Shown piece after piece: positions 50,001 to 57,233 of a DNA stretch of 64,000 nt. Below the pieces are notes generated by a model. The model worked only from the letters and a program-made list of their open reading frames with translations, did not search any database and had not been told where the DNA came from. Every line of letters starts with the position of its first letter. Within the stretch, counting starts at the first letter, position 1. The position numbers and the translations under genes were made by a program. The stretch comes from Amborella trichopoda (Eukaryota > Streptophyta > Magnoliopsida > Amborellales > Amborellaceae), in assembly GCF_000471905.2 (NCBI RefSeq), contig NW_006498549.1, positions 8,445,099 through 8,509,098 on the forward strand. Reading direction: 5' to 3'.

Positions 50001-51078
50001 ACCTTGTGACTGGTGACCGAGAGAGAGAGAGGATGGCAAGGCTCTTGACATTTGTAAAAAAAGTTGCTTCGTAGAATGTCACATTTCAAATCAAACATTT
50101 CTACTACGTCTGGGTTACAGAATACCGAGAAAAATGCATTCAACAGATTAGAAAGAGTGTGTGACTTCATAGAGGTGGCATTTCTTGTGCTTAGGCACTC
50201 CATTTTTCTGTGTAGTTGTCGGATGTGGTTTGATGAATTATCCAGTCCCATTATGGAAATATGCATGAATATTATATGCACATGTGCAAACATAAGTACT
50301 TTCACAAATTAAGCAGGTAAAGGCATGCATGTGCATGTGCATGCGCATGTGTCCTATGAATGTGTTATTGGGTATTTAAAATTCCATCATTATAAATCTG
50401 TATCAAAATCAGTGCACTTTGTATGAGTGGTTAGTACTAAAATCCTTGGTTAATGGATTTAAGGTAGTGGGCTTTGTTCAAGAATTCCTTGCTATTCTAA
50501 CCAGGTGTTCTTGCATAATATCACCAGGGCACCTTACATGTTGGCCAATTGAATATTGTCAAGTTTTATTTTCAAAGATCTAATTTATTTTTCTTTTGTC
50601 TTTAGTGTCTCCATATTCAAACATGTGTTGTGTCTCCATATTCAAACATGTGTTGTCCCCTTGCTTTTCTTATCCTTCGATTTCTTGAGACCTTGAGTTC
50701 AACATGTTAGATGTCTGTAGCACCCTAATGGAACTGTGTAATCATGTGATATGAGCAGATACAGTAATAGGTAGCCTACATGCTTCCATCAACATTTATC
50801 AAAGTGAGAATATTTAGAGTATATATTTTTTTTAACAAATTAGCTACCTCGATAACTTCATTTGATAAATGAGCCAGACTGCTGGAGTCGGCTTGCCTTT
50901 TTGATTGGGCTTTCAGTGCTGCATTTATCTTAAAATTTGAGAACTCTCTTATTGACTTTATTGATTCATGCTTCTTTGATTATAAGATAATTATACGATG
51001 ATACACAAATGTTTTACTCGTTACTGGGCAACCATTCTGTGTAGGCACCGGAGTTGCTTTCAATACTTTTTGATCGAG
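21967..51078 (+). CDS. PDE194: Methionyl-tRNA formyltransferase, organellar (partial, 7 exons)
   Basis: Formylates initiator Met-tRNA using 10-formyltetrahydrofolate for organelle translation. Exons are 21967-22083, 22302-22364, 24936-25070, 27454-27556, 47538-47608, 47727-47831 and 51045-51078. All phases agree, giving 209 residues plus one base. An N-terminal segment rich in Ser, Arg and Cys (MHMMQFYSPSSLLRF) fits a transit peptide. LVFLGSPPVAASVLD and LAAIVTQPPSARHRGKK follow. The formyltransferase core is NIHPSLLPLYRGAAPVQRAL (residues 143-162) and TGVSLVYTVRALDAGP. N143, H145 and D181 match the catalytic Asn/His/Asp, with the same 36-residue His-to-Asp spacing as bacterial Fmt. Exon 7 encodes APELLSILFDRG. 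The C-terminal tRNA-binding domain is not in the window. Introns are 218, 2571, 2383, 19981, 118 and 3213 bp. The name is by homology to the Arabidopsis gene as I recall it. Confidence 0.93.
22504..22699. repeat. 95-bp higher-order tandem repeat in intron 2
   Basis: The phrase GGGAACATTTTTGAAGT(G/C)AGTC occurs at 22,523, 22,565, 22,618 and 22,660. The spacing is 42, 53 and 42 bases, so the repeat is two copies of a 95-bp dimer made of a 42-bp and a 53-bp half. Copies are nearly identical, which suggests a recent duplication. Confidence 0.9.
22990..23415. mobile_element. MITE-like AT-rich element with inverted ends (intron 2)
   Basis: An AT-rich block is bounded by inverted GC-rich ends. The left end contains GGACTTGGCTTCTGGCCAAGT. 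The right end, read in reverse complement, contains GGACTTGGCCCGAGCCAAGT and then ATTC. No coding capacity; target-site duplication not identified, so the boundaries are approximate. Confidence 0.5.
23416..24525. other. Formyltransferase intron 2, remainder
   Basis: Unique-looking AT-rich intron sequence. Short plus- and minus-strand frames here show no recognisable domain. Confidence 0.6.
24526..24797 (+). mobile_element. MITE-like element, copy 2 (intron 2)
   Basis: Its ends are inverted: GGTTTCCATGCGGCCAGCCCGCAT at the left, and the reverse complement of GTTTCATGCGAGCTGGACCGCAT at the right. Each end contains its own small hairpin, GCCCGCATATTGTAGAAATGCGGGC and GACTGCATATTGTAGAAATGCGGTC. 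The interior is AT-rich and non-coding. It is homologous to 8086-8380 in inverse orientation. The GC-rich 'GCGGCCGCAT' style resembles the subterminal sequence of the hAT copies at 53.6 and 61.9 kb, so a hAT origin is possible. Confidence 0.75.
25071..26528. other. Formyltransferase intron 3, first part
   Basis: Intron sequence in which I see no element or gene. Confidence 0.6.
26529..26840. repeat. 156-bp tandem duplication with a decayed third copy (intron 3)
   Basis: GAACATTTTTGGTCAC(G/T)AATGGG starts at 26,529 and at 26,685. Both copies include AAGCTGGGAGTTAAACCTTT and GCCAGTTCAATGCCTATGAA. A diverged partial third copy (TTAAGCTGGGAATCAAGCTT, TTTTGCAGTACACCC) follows at about 26,860-26,930. 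Confidence 0.9.
27557..30914. other. Formyltransferase intron 4, 5' part
   Basis: Intron sequence with a (GA)n tract at about 29,008-29,042 and short GA tracts at 28,972-28,982. A 139-codon minus-strand frame at 28,301-28,720 has no recognisable domain. No gene or bounded element was assigned. Confidence 0.55.
29008..29042. repeat. (GA)n microsatellite
   Basis: Perfect GA dinucleotides, about 17 units, within intron 4 of the formyltransferase gene. Confidence 0.95.
30915..31180. mobile_element. GC-rich segment with a hAT-like terminus
   Basis: It begins CTAGTGTTTTAAAA, the same terminal motif as the hAT element at 53,624, and continues into GC-rich sequence (GCCCGGGGCC, CGCCTCCGGTGAGG, GCGGCCGC) unlike the AT-rich intron around it. 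The opposite end was not found; T-rich low-complexity sequence follows. Probably a truncated non-autonomous hAT. Confidence 0.4.
31396..32295 (-). pseudogene. LINE-A ORF2 RNase H remnant and 3' end
   Basis: The 3' part of an L1-type plant LINE. On the minus strand an RNase H start is readable near 32,095-32,040 (TIKLNFDGCSLGNPGHAGIG). A displaced frame (31,919-31,725) ends in RHTSRTSNGFADLLGKDGA, which resembles the RNase H C-terminal 'RxxNxxADxLAKxGA' signature. The element ends in T runs on the plus strand (31,397-31,407 and 31,439-31,449), that is, poly(A) on the element strand. Frames are broken. Confidence 0.75.
32296..32787 (-). pseudogene. LINE-A zf-RVT domain (reverse transcriptase zinc-binding)
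   Basis: A 163-codon open stretch. It reads SGEFNVASFYKSL, then VWKTIAPPKVQTFNWIAG, then RCAMCLNHEESNNHLFLHCNVAHEIW (cut here for length: C-x2-C, then H-x3-H-C). This is the zf-RVT domain that follows RT in plant L1-type ORF2. It is continuous with the RT remnants upstream on the minus strand but separated by frame breaks. Confidence 0.85.
33063..34970 (-). pseudogene. LINE-A reverse transcriptase, frameshifted
   Basis: Three overlapping open stretches in different frames form one RT domain: 34970-34356 (WLKTGDHNTRFFHRIAN, KAPGLDGF), 34404-33973 (INTTFITLVPKVEGAEELKD, DFRPISLLNSSYK, FKIDWKKAYDHVDW) and 33954-33670 (GLRQGDPLSPFLFAI, HLQYADNTLVF). 33545-33063 holds the thumb/connection (YLGHPLG, NIALLGKWCWRLA). 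The catalytic YxDD box reads YADN, so the second Asp is lost. At least two frame breaks make this copy inactive. Confidence 0.92.
35035..35768 (-). pseudogene. LINE-A endonuclease domain, one frameshift
   Basis: An exonuclease-endonuclease-phosphatase (APE-type) domain at the ORF2 start. It reads MKIIYWNIRGLG, then ILALTETK (catalytic Glu), GIWVIWDP, FTAVYGPC; after a frame break near 35,365 it continues GGDFNTSQW, SKLDRFLLS and SDHCPILL (the terminal SDH catalytic motif). The minus-strand start codon at 35,766-35,768 is the likely ORF2 start. All the key motifs survive; only the frame is broken. Confidence 0.9.
35769..37125 (-). pseudogene. LINE-A ORF1 distal part / inter-ORF linker, Pro-Ser-rich
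   Basis: Minus-strand frames rich in Pro, Ser and Leu (36,974-36,429; 36,930-36,556; 36,514-36,077) and a short frame (36,076-35,765) containing REIYRVMGFQHDGPEGPA. LINE-B has a similar KVMGF phrase just before its own ORF2 start, so this is the end of ORF1 or the ORF1-ORF2 linker. The plus strand is strongly G-rich here. At its upper end it joins a fragment of the RNase H monomer (junction near 37,126). Confidence 0.7.
37126..39062 (-). mobile_element. Array monomer 1 (partial): LINE ORF1 fused to RNase H
   Basis: In minus-strand order: ORF1 (from about 39,050; NCRRLSNGDFLLSF at about 38,560; HWISIQTLPLGAIR at about 38,320), a Pro-rich linker, then the fused RNase H segment (VKLNFDGCSLGNPSSTGIGG, about 37,320-37,260). 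RNase H breaks off after NSIPLGVA and the sequence re-enters the ORF1 region of LINE-A at about 37,126. The phrase CTCACACGTGTGAAGGGGG at the junction matches the ORF1/RNase H fusion point at about 37,400, so the join looks recombinational. Confidence 0.8.
39063..41344 (-). mobile_element. Array monomer 2: deleted LINE (ORF1-RNase H-poly(A))
   Basis: About 2.28 kb. The plus-strand left edge is a T run (element poly(A)), followed by the 3' UTR phrase GTTGCAAAGAGTTGTATAGAAGG, the RNase H C-terminus (VVFRHIWRESNAVADALAKA, 39,311-39,250), the RNase H core (VKLNFDSCSLGNPSSTGIGG, about 39,610-39,560), a Pro-rich linker and the ORF1 5' end. No endonuclease, RT or zf-RVT is present. ORF1 stays open for 242 codons at 41,287-40,559. 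Confidence 0.88.
40559..41287 (-). CDS. LINE ORF1 protein fragment, DUF4283-like (within monomer 2)
   Basis: A 242-codon open frame with MKSTTFTPKPPLPPP, a Ser/Pro-rich N-terminus, NCRRLSNGDFLLSFLSSSS and SLTFYEIPLHVWSPTMFQ. It contains the part of ORF1 that is frame-broken in the partial monomer at 37.1-39.1 kb. It closes after SLWEQFVSSLKR by a frame change relative to monomer 4, where the same place reads on as RVLIETLDPS. Confidence 0.6.
   Translation of the reverse strand: MRVNVIRLFLCPSPHPPFWPISRIAGMKSTTFTPKPPLPPPSSSISSSPASFRACFTQVTASCKPNSSLPLNQPLKPPEIPPLVVRSLLTSFSIPVPKVDVGKTNPKLLAFRIGRFYPAQRDVKGIENAAQKHWGEPNRNCRRLSNGDFLLSFLSSSSACLALQGSSPFTFFGERCALWPWSSFEGSFCKQRVSLTFYEIPLHVWSPTMFQSLATRCGSFVSPIGFPLKLSLWEQFVSSLKR
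41345..43640 (-). mobile_element. Array monomer 3: deleted LINE
   Basis: About 2.30 kb, with the same order as the neighbouring monomer: T run, 3' UTR, RNase H C-terminus (41,664-41,482), RNase H core (about 41,893-41,700), linker (open 42,722-42,075) and ORF1 (broken; 43,414-43,031 open with NLNCRRFSNNDFLLSF). It is very similar in sequence to both adjacent monomers. Confidence 0.88.
43641..45925 (-). mobile_element. Array monomer 4: deleted LINE with longest ORF1 frame
   Basis: About 2.29 kb. RNase H core at 44,415-44,005 (VKLNLDGCSLGNSNSNGIGG). This monomer keeps the longest uninterrupted ORF1 frame of the array. It also carries a T run and 3' UTR at its lower edge. Confidence 0.88.
44682..45626 (-). 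CDS. LINE ORF1 protein fragment, DUF4283-like (within monomer 4)
   Basis: A 314-codon open frame beginning at an internal Met. It reads LLASIIGRSYPARHNVRGI, NCRRLSNSDFLLSFPSSSG, RVWLTIDDIPLHVWPPITFQ, TLPLATIRVLIETLDPS, then a Pro-, Ser- and Lys-rich tail (VEKKSHRRSRHPRSLA). The order fits the DUF4283-type RNA-binding ORF1 of plant L1 elements. It is open but probably not functional alone, because its element lacks RT. It lies antisense inside the formyltransferase intron. Confidence 0.65.
   Translation of the reverse strand: MVRSPLTSFCIPVPKVDVAKTNPKLLASIIGRSYPARHNVRGIEKATQKHWGEPNLNCRRLSNSDFLLSFPSSSGASLALQSSSPFTFFGERCDLRARSPSKGSFPKQRVWLTIDDIPLHVWPPITFQSLATGCGSFVSTHWISLETLPLATIRVLIETLDPSTIPSLLCLEVGELFYPISTSWSFASPPSPHFLANKDPPAPSVAQPDSWTLVEKKSHRRSRHPRSLALVGVKDCQPPIPPPPSAPKLSAPAPLALPHLAPSTSGLRHVKEPSPPQVDSLTRANLTRNPLPPGRPPSVTAFCAHPSGVPVLAY
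45926..47014 (-). mobile_element. 5'-truncated LINE, upper end of the complex
   Basis: The lower part (45,926-46,545) matches the array monomers: T run, 3' UTR and RNase H core (VKLNFDSCSLGNPSSTGIGG, 46,486-46,420). Above 46,545 it departs from the monomers and continues as ORF2 sequence: 46,902-46,540 contains ETNPHLFIHCQVAFTLW, a zf-RVT C-terminus. This copy therefore shows the normal zf-RVT to RNase H order, and the monomers are deletion derivatives whose breakpoint is at this place. Confidence 0.8.
46805..47225. repeat. 215-bp tandem duplication at the LINE/intron boundary
   Basis: GCTACCCACACCCAT(C/T)CGAAG occurs at 46,811 and 47,026. Each copy carries the zf-RVT end (ETNPHLFIHC), then AAAATGATTTCTTTTGC, TTATCTTGAATCCTGATGAGGA and ATGTTTTTTGTG. 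The duplicated unit therefore includes both LINE sequence and the non-LINE flank, so it arose after insertion of the truncated LINE. Confidence 0.88.
47230..47537 (+). other. Formyltransferase intron 4, 3' end
   Basis: Unique intron sequence leading to the exon 5 acceptor (CTATCAG|GC). Confidence 0.6.
47832..51044 (+). other. Formyltransferase intron 6
   Basis: A 3.2-kb intron with no gene seen. Simple repeats include (AC)n near 47,995-48,006, GA at 50,020-50,032, an ATGCATGTGCATGTG run at 50,322-50,350, and a 23-bp tandem repeat (GTGTCTCCATATTCAAACAT) at 50,606-50,652. An LTR-like stretch is listed separately. Confidence 0.6.
49286..49660 (+). mobile_element. Possible solo-LTR-like segment (intron 6)
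   Basis: A stretch rich in repeated ATTCATGA(G/A)TTxCT phrases (49,340-49,375), followed by a TATTTAAG element (49,491), GTAAAGAGATTAGAGAG and CCGGGACACA. This layout resembles the U3/R region of some plant Ty3-gypsy LTRs. No tRNA primer site, clear TG...CA ends or target duplication were found. Confidence 0.25.
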
Positions 51079-51535
51079 GTATGCAACTTTCCCCTTTTTA
51101 TGACCATACATAATTTAAAATGCATGATATATTTGACAAGCCAAAATTTTGGTTAGTTATACTAAGGTACAGTTTAAATTCTTATCTCAAACCTGCTCTG
51201 ATTGGTCAGTGGGAACTAGTAATATTTTTTACAAGTTACTGTAACAGACCATTGATTTGAACAACATTTGCCATGTATTTGGAAAGGCTGATCAATTTGT
51301 CGCATCTGGCATAAATTATTAGCAATTATACTGTAATGCTAGTGGGTTTGGATTTTTGTTTTCTTAAGTGCAATCATAAGGTTAAATATCCATGTATATC
51401 TATATTTGAGCATATACACATATGCATTATTGTCTATAACATTTATATATTGTTGGAAATCAAAGATGCTCAAGTGAGGTTGAATCGATGAGGGAATACG
51501 ATCATGCATGGATTGTGACATTGTAAATCCATGTC
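51079..51535 (+). other. Formyltransferase intron 7, first part
   Basis: The donor GTATGC at 51,079 follows exon 7. No continuing exon was found up to the LINE at 51.5 kb or in the unique sequence after 62 kb. Confidence 0.6.
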
Positions 51536-53615
51536 TTTATTTATTTATTTTTTGAACGTGTTTACTATTGTATTAAAGCATAAAGTAAAGATGTACAAGC
51601 TATCAAAAATTGGGCTATCCACAAACACGGGAGCTCTATACAAAAACCCCTAAGAGGGTGGTGAGGGCAAAAAAATGTGTATCCAGTGACTCTGATAGCA
51701 AGAAGGCTAAGAAATCCAAAACCGAAAAAGTCCCAAAAACCAAAGGCATCTAGTCTCCAGCCATTATTGTGCCTTCTCTAGCGAGTGCGTATACTATGTG
51801 ATTCGCCTTCCGCTAGGTATGAATCTATGAAACGAGAATGAGCCTGCAAATGTCGAAAATCTCGTTAAACATGTGGGTTAGTCTCCACGGGGGTGTGGCC
51901 TCCCTCGAAGCCTAGAGGATGACATTTCTAGAGTCTCCTTCCACAATAAGTTCAGTGTTCCATTGGGGGTTGAAGAGTTTGAGCCCTTTCAAGATGGCCA
52001 GCGCTTCCGCCATGGTGGAGCCGGCTCGGCCAATCGGTCTATCGAAAGAAGAGAGGAGTAGTCCTTGGTAGTTTCTAAAGATGCCTCCAATACCAGCTGG
52101 TTTTGGGTTGCCAAGCGAGCAGCCATTGAAGTTGAGCTTAGTTTTGCCCTGTTCTGAAGGTCTCCAAAGAGACGATTGAGGAATGGCATTGGGCCTCAAA
52201 GAAAGGAGTGATTGCCAGTTGAGGTAGAAGTCCCAGGCTGGGAGGTGCTTGAAGTACTTGTGGTTCGCAGCCAGAAAATGACCTTGGATCTGATTATGGA
52301 TTGAGAAGAAGTGACCTCAAAAAATGTGGTTGTTGCACTCAATCCAAATGACCCATAGGGTGGCTGCTATTGAGCCCTTCCATAGTAAGATGCCGGAGTA
52401 GTCCAGGGAAGGAACTTCGCAAATTCAAAAAATTGAGGTATTGACCTAGGGGTGACCCATGACCAGTGAAAGAGTGTGAGAAGGTCCTTCCACAGATTGC
52501 TGGCTAGACTGCAGTGGATGAAGAGGTGTGGATTTGTTTCCTCATCTGCCATGCATATGACACAACGATTGGGGGTGATCATACCCTTCTTTGCAATTGA
52601 TCTACCGTTAGGACCCTTTTGCAGAGGGAAATCCAACTGAAGAGTTGGATTTTGGGAGGAATGAAAGGCCTCCAGGCTCTGGCCACTATTGAGGAGGTGG
52701 GGGTAGAGGTTGGGAAAGTGGATTGTAGCTTCCTGTAAAAGGACGATACTGAGAAAGAGCCATCCGCAGTAAGGGATCAGATTACTTTATCCTGTTCATG
52801 AGGGGAAAGGTGGACGGAATGGAGGAGGGCTAAGGCTTGGAGGAAGTCTTGAGCCCCTCTGTAACGGAATATATCTTCTGAAATTAGAGTTCAAGGAGAG
52901 AGTGGAGCCTATCAATTGGAAAGACTCCTCCACTGAGATATTGACATCGTTGGCTAGGCCGGAAAGGGTTGGGAAAAAGGTCTCTCAGGGGAGTATGGCC
53001 AATCCAAAGGTCCAAAGTTGATGCTGTTGCCCGCCCTTGCATGAACGTGAATGTTTGCTTTGAGCGGGAAAAGGCAATGCAAGAAAGATCTCTGGGCTCC
53101 TAAACAAGAATTGTAGGGCGTGTTGTGAGGGAGCCAAGGTGGGTGGTGGAGACGGTATTTGTGGATAAGTACGGCTTGCCACAGGTGGCCTTCTTGAGTG
53201 GCCAGGCGCCACCACCATTTACCCAGTAATGCCAAATTGTTGAACATAAGAAAGTGAATGCCCATGCCCAGGCCACCCTGTGACTTAGGCTTACGAACTA
53301 TGGTTCAGGAAATGAGGTGATATTTCTTGGTTTCGTTATCCCATAAGAAGTTGTGCATGAGCTTTTTCAGATGTGAGGCAACAACGGCGGGCATGTGGAA
53401 GAGGGACATTTGGAAGATAGGGACATTGGATAAAGTGGCCTTGGTAAGGTTATTACCAGCTGGGGACATAAGTCTACCTTTCAACGTTGCTAGCTTATGG
53501 TCGAATTTGTCTATATATATATATATATCTATATATATCGTGCCCCTATTGCCTAAGTTTTGGCTTGCCGTGACAAAGGGGGAGGCCCAAATAGGTAGAG
53601 GGGAGGTTGTTCACC
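51536..53615 (-). pseudogene. LINE-B, 3' half (RT thumb, zf-RVT, RNase H, poly(A))
   Basis: An L1-type plant LINE, a different subfamily from LINE-A. From high to low coordinate: NNLPSTYLG (about 53,605), the RT connection region (53,265-52,954; LALLGKWWWRLATQ), zf-RVT (52,636-52,367; RCVICMADEETNPHLFIHC) and RNase H (52,199-51,912; TKLNFNGCSLGNPKPAGIGG, then AEALAILKGL). A T-rich run at 51,536-51,556 marks the element poly(A) end. It is interrupted by frame breaks. Its RT N-terminal part lies at 57,234-58,465, beyond an inserted hAT element. Confidence 0.9.
53510..53540. repeat. (TA)n microsatellite inside LINE-B
   Basis: TATATATATATATATA with one C interruption, within the RT region of LINE-B. 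It must have expanded after the LINE was inactivated. Confidence 0.85.
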
Positions 53616-53623
53616 GTACAGCC

Positions 53624-56600
53624 TAGTGTTTTAAAATGTGGCCGCATCGTTGCATATGCAGCCGCATCAAGTGGTATGCGGTGGGCAGCACATTTGGAAT
53701 GACCTCATATGCAGTTTGTAGGTATGCGGGCACATATGCGTCACATCAGAGTGCATCAGAGCCGCATAGCGCATTGCCCGCATATGGGAGCATAATTTTT
53801 CGTACTTTTATTTTCGACTATGCCCCTCGGGGATGGTAAAAATAGTTTTTTTGACCATCAAAAATTGGGGGAAATAGTTTGGGGGGGTATTAAACCCCCT
53901 AAACGAGTATTTACAGCCACTTTTGTGGCTTTTTTGGGATCAAATTGAGCAAAAAAAAATATGCAGAAATTTTTTTTGTTGAGATCTTGGATTTGGGGAT
54001 TGTTTGATGCTTAGTTATTGATTTGAACCTTTTGGTTGTTGATTTGGGAAAGTTTAGGTGAACTTGTGACAAGAAATCGGGGGTTTTAAAGGCCATGAAG
54101 AAATCGAGCATGGCTTCAAGAACTGGTAACTTTTTATTCCTTCTACAGTAATACTTTTTTTTGGGGTAATGTCTTCTTCCCAATCTTCTAGTGATAAGGA
54201 TCTAGCTTGGACATATGCCAAACAAAAAATCCGGAAGATAGAAATTTTGTGATTTGCATGCTCTGTGAAAAATACTTATGTGGGTGGTATTTTTCAACAA
54301 AAAGAACATTTAGCCAGAATTTTTGGGAATGTAAGAGCATGCCCACAAGCTACCGACGATATAAAAAAGGAGATTAGAGAATACATGGATAGCTTGAAGA
54401 AAGATAAAGAGAAGAAAAAAATGAACAGAAAAGAATTACTTGATGATATACGATTATTTGATGATGATATTGATGATGATGATGATGATGATGATGTTGA
54501 TATATCTGAAGTTGCAATCAGGCAAAGGGGTACTCGTACGCCAATCTCAAGAGAGTGGATTATAAATATTGGTGGTAGTGTTGAAAAAAGAACACCTCTC
54601 TCTAAGGGGCCAATGAATGTTTTTTTATGCCTAGCCCCGAAATTGTGGTTCAGGAGATGAAGAAAAAAACAAAACAAACCACAATTGGGAATAGATACAA
54701 GAATGAACAGAGGAAGTCGGTATGTAAGTGGATTTCAAAGTGGATTACATGGCCGACATTCCTTTTAATACTATTACCCTCTATAGTTTTGCATGTATGG
54801 TTCAGGCAATTGGGCAACATGGCGCAGGACTTGTTCCTCCTCCACTACATGAGGTTAGAGAGCCCTTATTGAAGAAGCTGTATTTGATGTCAGCAGAATT
54901 TTGATTTCTTAAAGAGAAGGGTGGGAGAAATATGGGGTGACTTTCATGTGTGATGGTTGGTCCGATGGGAAGTCGAGGGCATTCATTAATTTTTTGGTTA
55001 ACTGTCCAACAAGTACTTTTTTTGTGACGTCTGTTAATGCATCAGGCAAGTCACATGATGCTACATACTTATGTGGCTTGATGGATGAGATTGTAGAGTT
55101 TGTTGGAGAGAAAACTATAGCACAAATTGTCTTTGACAATGGTACCAATTATGTTGCCGCTTTGCATTTCTTGACTTTGAAAAGGACTCATATGTTTTGG
55201 ACTCCTTGTGCAGCTCATTGTGTTAATCTTATGCTTAAGGAAATGAGTACAACATCTTTATTTAGTGGGGTGATTTCAAGAGCTATGTTTGTTGTTGGAT
55301 TTATTTACAGTCACACCATTGTCTCAAGCATGATGCGCTTTTTTTACAGAGAAGAGAGAATTAGTGAGACCGGGTATCACTAGATTTGCCACGTCATTTT
55401 GCACTCTTTGAAGCCTAGCCAAGCAAAAAAGTGCCTTGAGGACCATGTTTTCTTCAGAGCAATGGAGTCAAAGTAAATGGTCAAAGCATAAGGATGGGAG
55501 AAAGGCTGAACAAATTATTTTGAATACAATTTTTTAGAGTCAAATAATTCTTGCATTGGAGGTGCCTCGCCCTTTAGTGGGAGTGCTTCAACTGGTTGAT
55601 GGTGGTGTGAAGCTTGCCATGGGCTACATACATGAGGCAATGACTAGGGTAAGAGCAGAGATTTAAAATGTTTTAAAGGATGATGAAAATAAGCTTAAGG
55701 CTATACTTGAAATTATTGATATGAGATGGGATACCCAGCTTCACATGCCCTTCCATTTAGCCGGCTACTTTCTAAACCTATCTCTTCACCACAAGCACCC
55801 ATCCATTGAGTCAGATCATGTAATAAATGGTGGGTTCTTAGATGTGCTTGAGAGGTTGGTGCCTGACAAAGATATCCAGGATGAGATCCAAAGCCATGAA
55901 TTGATTAAGCTCAAGCTAGGCTTGGGAAACTTTGGGAGAGAGATTGCTACTCGAAATAGGGACACTATAGATCCAGGTAAAGGCCAAAAGTACCCTTACT
56001 TGTCTATGACTTTATGTATAGTTCCATTGTTTTACCCTTAGTTTTATCTATAATCCAAATTATAAAATATTATACAGCTTCATAGTGGGCATTATATAGC
56101 AGCGAGCAAATCTACAACGTCTCGCTATTCAAGTATTGAATCTCACATGTAGCTCATCTGGTTGTGAACGCAATTCGAGTGCATTTGAGCATGTAAGTTC
56201 TTAACTCCTCATTCCTTAATCCTTACTTTTTGAATTTCAATTTCAATTTCAAATTTCTATTCTAAAAATTAATTTATCTAATTTTAATTTTCTACCACAG
56301 CTCCATACCAAAAAAAACAAATAGGCTGGAGCAGAAGAAGTTGAATGATTTGGTTTATGTGCGACATAATGAGCGGCTTAGGGAGAGGTATCAAAATAGC
56401 ATGAAGTTCAACCCTATTTAATTGTATGAAGCTGATGGTGATTCCACAAGTGAGTGGACCACAGATCCAAGACTAGAGTGTGTGTTTGAGGGTGAGCTTA
56501 CATTGCTCGATGTCGAGCTAGCAATAGGGGCTAATGCAGAAGATCGACCTAACACTAGAGCACAAAGGAGTAGAGGAGCTGGGTCTAGTCTCACTCTCAC

Positions 56601-57225
56601 ATTAGCTCCAGAGGTCGAGGAGGAGGAGGCTGACTTAGAGGAGACTGAGGAAGAATAATACGTGGAGGCCGTCGATGATGATATTGATGATGCACATGAC
56701 GACTCTCAAGATGACTTCTCTAATTAATATTTGAAAACTCTACTTCAAAATTGACTCTCAAGATGACATCTATCATGAACGGATGATTGTATTAATTATT
56801 AGCTCTTCTTGAGCTTGACTTCAAAACTCTTTAGTCTTCATGGAGACATGGACTTTTGGTTTGTAGTATCACAATTTTATAACTTTTAAAGTTTGTTGTT
56901 GCAAATTTGTGCTTATGGTTGTTGATTGTTAAATGTTTTATGAAGTTAGTTTCAAGTTTCTAGTTTCTATCAGGGGATAGTGGATACATAATCTTCGACA
57001 GCTAATATTTTTGGAGTTAATCATTAAAGAAATAAAATACCTGCTATCACTTATATCACCTCTATTTTTTTTTTATGCATTAACCCATTCTTTTAGATTT
57101 TTTAGAACTTTTTTATATTTATTGACCGTAGCACTGCGATGCACCCGCATTCGGACTGCATTGAGCCACATCACCGCATCGCCCCCCACACCACTTTTGG
57201 CTGCATCCCGCATTTTAAAACACTG
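53624..57225 (+). mobile_element. hAT transposon copy 1 (3.6 kb) with 8-bp TSD
   Basis: Terminal inverted repeats are TAGTGTTTTAAAAT at the left and ATTTTAAAACACTG at the right. Flanking 8-bp duplications are GTACAGCC (53,616-53,623) and GTACAACC (57,226-57,233), differing by one base. Removing the element and one duplication restores a continuous LINE-B RT reading across the site (FADKWGCT before, VNNLPSTYLG after). Subterminal regions carry repeated GCCGCAT/TATGCGG words. It encodes a broken hAT transposase. Confidence 0.92.
54169..56727 (+). pseudogene. hAT transposase (copy 1), multiply broken
   Basis: Domains in order are a BED-type zinc finger (LAWTYAKQK, CMLC, then KEHLARI...C), a basic and acidic linker with a poly-Asp run from a GAT repeat (54,462-54,500), DUF659 (CDGWSDGKSRAFINFLVN, FDNGTNYVAA, TPCAAHCVNLMLK), a middle region (MRWDTQLHMPFHLAGYFLN) and a decayed hATC dimerisation segment (CSSSGCERN near 56,155). 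The initiating ATG (54,169) is present. A one-base insertion just after CMLC shifts the frame, and further breaks follow at about 54,600, 54,900, 55,385 and 56,050. The end is acidic (DDIDDAHDDSQDDFSN). Confidence 0.9.
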
Positions 57226-57233
57226 GTACAACC

